Of a stretch of DNA of 64,000 nt, positions 60,947 to 64,000 are shown in pieces; positions within the stretch are counted from its first letter, which is position 1, and every line of letters begins with the position of its first letter. The translations under genes and the position numbers were made by a program. The notes under the pieces were generated by a model. The model made no database searches, was not told the DNA's origin, and saw only the letters and a list, made by a program, of their open reading frames with translations. Source of the DNA: Juglans regia (taxonomy: Eukaryota > Streptophyta > Magnoliopsida > Fagales > Juglandaceae); contig NC_049916.1 in the NCBI RefSeq assembly GCF_001411555.2, positions 24,074,558 through 24,138,557 on the forward strand, written 5' to 3'.

Positions 60947-63917
60947 ATGAGGGACCCTCTTGCTTTTAGCCTCTGGGCTTTCTTCCTCGTCATGGTTCCT
61001 CCCTTGGTCGCTTCATATGGTTCTTTCTCTCATCACAACCCATCTTTCATTGGTTTGAAATATTAGATTTTTATAATGGGGTTCAGGTTCTCAAAGCACT
61101 TACCTTCTCTCTTCTCTTCTGTACCGCAGCTGGGCCTTTGTATGATTACACTGCTTACACCGAGGTATGTATAATTAGTGAAGTTTTAACATGGGCATTG
61201 TTAGAACTTTTGGATGGACAAGATGTTCTAAACTTTTGGGTAATTTTTATGTCGGGTTGCGTTTATGATTTCGGTGGTGTTTCTTCTCACGCTGTTTCAC
61301 ATGTTTGTTTGACAGTGTAAAAAACAGCCGGAGGCGGCACTTTACAAGGGAGGGATTCTCAGCAATCAGTCTGTGAGCCGGATTGGCGTTTCTGCAATTA
61401 GTGCCAGTGCGTATTCGCCGGCCTTGATATTGTACAATCTTACCCAGGGCACCATTTATTGCTTCTCCAGTTGAGTTTTTCATCCCTTTTTATTTTTTTT
61501 TATGTTCAGAGCACTATTTAAAAAAAAATCACAAAAGTGTTATGGGATAAAAAGTTCCGTTGCCGGGACTCGAACCCGGGTCTCTCGGGTGAGAGCCGAG
61601 TATCCTAACCAACTAGACTACAACGGATTTCTTGGATACGAGGCCTAGTCGATATTATATATAACTTTTAGTTGCAGTGACACAAAATGGGCTGTGACTT
61701 TTGAAATCTGGTTTATGAGTTTATAGCTCTAGGTTAAACTGGGCTAGCTTGATTTCCTAAGCAGTATTGCACACATTTTCATCACCCGGCAAAACTCAGC
61801 CCATCATTACCACACCTATTCCACACACATTCACCAGTTAGGGTCTTGACAAATGTCAAATTGCAGTCCCCGTCTCACGGCTAGTAGAGCAAGTCATGGA
61901 ATGGCTGTTATTTTAGTCATCACCTAGAGTTTTTTTTGGTGGGTTGGAAATTACTTGCATGTCACACCAGTTTATTTGCTTTGTTTGTTGCTTAATAGGT
62001 TGGGTCAAGATAGAAGGTGCAGAGTCAGCTCTCATAAGGGCAAGCCTGAAGACAGAAGACACGAGCTATGACTGTATAGGGACTGTTTTGGCCAAGCGTG
62101 GATGCTGGTCATTTCTCAAGGGTGGATTTGTTCTGAGCTCAACATCTCATTTATCTATCCTGTTCCTTCTGGTAAATGGGGCTATTGAACAAGTTGTCGC
62201 CCTGCTTTAGTACTTTATGAAATGAAACTTTTTATTTGTTTTGGTTCTGCAGAGTTCGGACGATAGGGATATCAACATAGCAATTGCAAGCAATTCAATA
62301 CAGCCATTTACCAGGGAGCAATGGAGTACAAATCAGCAATATATGATTAACAGTGTAAGCATAGCACATTCCAATTGATAAAGTGATTTTAATCGACTGA
62401 CTTAGTGATAGCATATATGTTGAAGAATAAAATGAGCCGATAGTGTTTTGACAATAAAATGGTTCTCATTGATGGAATGAATTATTCTATCAACCTTTAA
62501 GGGCAACATCTGTTTTCCAGCAAAGGAAGCGTGCCGTGACAGTCCATGTCTCAGATGAACACGGAGAACGGTTGCAAGGGGCAGCTATTAACATAGAACA
62601 AGTATCAAAAGATTTCCCTTTTGGATCTGCAATAGCTAAGACCATTCTCGGAAATCTGCCATATCAAGTATGATTCATAAACTATATTATATGCAAAGTT
62701 CTTGTATTTAAAACTGATTAGATCCAGTTCTTTCCTCTAACAGAAATCCTTCATGTTTTTCCAGAATTGGTTTACTAAGCGATTCAATGCAGCAGTGTTT
62801 GAAAATGAACTCAAGTGGTATGCCACAGAGCCAAAGCAAGGGAAGGTCAACTACACCATTGCAGACCAAATGGTGGGATTTGTTCGAGCTAACCAAATCA
62901 TGGCTAGAGGCCACAACATATTCTGGGAGGACCCAAAATACACTCCAGCATGGGTTCTTAACCTCACGGGTCCTGAATTACAATCAGCTGTCAACTCACG
63001 CATACAGAGTCTGCTGAACAAATACAGTGAAGAATTCATTCACTGGGATGTCAGCAATGAGATGCTGCACTTCGATTTCTACGAGCAACGCCTTGGCACT
63101 AATGCCACATTGCATTTCTATGAGATAGCACACCAGTCTGACCCTTTGGCAACACTGTTTATGAACGAGTTTAATGTGGTCGAGGGCTGCAGCGATGTGA
63201 ATTCCACTGTTGACACCTACATCTCAAGGCTGAGAGAACTCGAACAAGGTGGTGTTTCGATGAATGGAATTGGTCTAGAGAGCCACTTTACGGTACCAAA
63301 CCCTCCTCTAATGAGAGCTATTTTGGACAAGTTGGCCACGCTAGGGCTTCCCATATGGCTTACTGAGGTGGATATTAGCAATGCACTTGATAAAAAACAA
63401 CAGGTGAACTAGCCTCTTGTTACTCTCTCATGTTAAACTACGCATGGTAGCAGTTATAGCATTACCCATAAGGGCCCCGGGAAAAGATTCTCTCGTGTTC
63501 GGGCAAGAACTTGAGGAGATATTGATATGCATCAACTAACGTGTCTGCCACTGATATAATATTTGATCTTTCTGAGTGCAGGCCATTTACTTAGAAGAAG
63601 TATTGAGAGAAGGTTTTTCGCATCCTTCAGTGAATGGGATAATGCTTTGGACTGCGCTCCATCCCTATGGGTGTTACCAAATGTGCTTGACTGACCATAA
63701 TTTTCAAAATCTGCCGGCTGGAGATGTGGTTGACAAGCTCCTGAAAGAGTGGCAAACTGGGAAGATTGAGGGTGAGACAGATGAGCATGGTTCTTATAGC
63801 TTTTATGGCTTCTTAGGAGAGTACGAAATAAGTGTTGGATATGGAAACAGAAGTGCAAATTCAAAGATCTCGCTTGGTCGAGCAGATGAAACTAAGCACT
63901 ATAACATTCGATTGTAA
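60947..63917 (+). CDS. Secreted GH10 endo-1,4-beta-xylanase with N-terminal CBM-like domain
   Basis: Eight exons (60947-61019, 61130-61164, 61316-61469, 61999-62171, 62253-62354, 62521-62667, 62765-63403, 63582-63917) join in phase to give 552 residues. The start MRDPLAFSLWAFFLVMVPPL is a signal peptide, so the enzyme acts in the cell wall on xylan. A CBM-like beta domain (about 37-175, starting CKKQPEAALYKGGI) precedes the GH10 barrel, which begins near QRKRAVTVHVSDEHGERLQG and FPFGSAI. Landmarks are FENELKWYATEP, ARGHNIFWEDP, the acid/base Glu about residue 327 in HWDVSNEM, FMNEFNVVE, and the nucleophile Glu about residue 429 in WLTEVDIS, then GIMLWTALHP. Both catalytic glutamates are kept, so it should be active. 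Intron 3 carries a tRNA gene on the opposite strand. Exon 2 has only 35 bases. There are no lesions. Confidence 0.93.
61555..61627 (-). tRNA. tRNA-Glu (anticodon CTC)
   Basis: The minus strand folds as a cloverleaf: acceptor TCCGTTG pairs with CAACGGA (discriminator A); the D arm has TAGTCTAGTTGGTTAGGA (box A type); the anticodon stem CTCGG/CCGAG holds the loop CTCTCAC with anticodon CTC; the T arm is CCGGG-TTCGAGT-CCCGG (box B type). CCA is not encoded, as expected for a nuclear gene. It sits in intron 3 of the xylanase gene, antisense to it. The AAAAGTT/TTTT context downstream (minus strand TTTTTATCCC near 61551) can serve as pol III terminator. Confidence 0.96.
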
Positions 63918-64000
63918 ACCAAAAAAATAATATTGATCAGTATGTTTGGCATGAAAACAATAAAATTTCTGTTAAAGCCTATTATATACACGCACCAATA
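63918..64000 (+). other. 3' flank of the xylanase gene
   Basis: AT-rich sequence with AATAAT and ACAATAAAAT (near 63957), a likely polyadenylation signal region. The window ends here. Confidence 0.5.

Noticed and set aside
1..64000. CRISPR arrays, operons, riboswitches or a bacterial origin
   Set aside because: The window is plant nuclear DNA; the tandem repeats seen are head-to-tail without unique spacers.

Overview
This window is nuclear DNA from a eudicot plant. The genes have GT/AG introns of 70 to 1900 bases, the intergenic DNA is AT-rich and full of AT and CT microsatellites, and there are many small inverted-repeat transposons and decayed LTR retroelements. The gene set fits a woody eudicot; a Fagales tree of the walnut/pecan type is my best guess, but that is an impression and cannot be proved from the sequence alone.

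I could reconstruct eight protein-coding loci exon by exon, with reading phase kept across every junction, or by their last exon. From left to right they are: the last exon of a peroxisomal membrane ascorbate peroxidase (APX3 type, 70-267, +); a subgroup-4 R2R3-MYB repressor (3410-4284, +); an amino acid permease of the AAP family (25714-28843, +); an ADF5-type actin-depolymerizing factor (31143-32113, -); a choline-transporter-like membrane protein (34693-38264, -); an ER-type cyclophilin of the CYP21-1 kind (40684-43900, -); a nodulin-like/NFD4-like major facilitator protein (45350-49248, +); and a secreted GH10 xylanase (60947-63917, +) with a tRNA-Glu(CTC) gene on the opposite strand of its third intron. 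They are independent single genes with no shared pathway.

Two regions are unusual. First, 11240-17122 (-) is a dead, intron-containing copy of the proteasome alpha-7 (PAD1) gene. Its last intron was invaded by copia retroelements: a remnant at about 11725-13455 and an element at 13461-15845 that has lost most of pol but keeps both LTRs and a 5-base target duplication. Second, 49995-57519 is a 7.5 kb interval bounded by perfect 34-base terminal inverted repeats. It holds a FAR1/FHY3-type (Mutator-transposase-derived) gene with three inactivating lesions and, in the opposite orientation, a small GRF-zinc-finger gene with a coiled coil and a C-terminal membrane segment, preceded by a 125-base tandem array. 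I read this as a Mutator-like transposon with an accessory gene, and it is the best candidate here for an undescribed system.

The rest is intergenic DNA with at least four families of short inverted-repeat elements (three of them present in two or more copies), a solo copia LTR with an internal 51-base tandem repeat, an SDR pseudogene, and a possible CACTA-like relic at 18770-20220.
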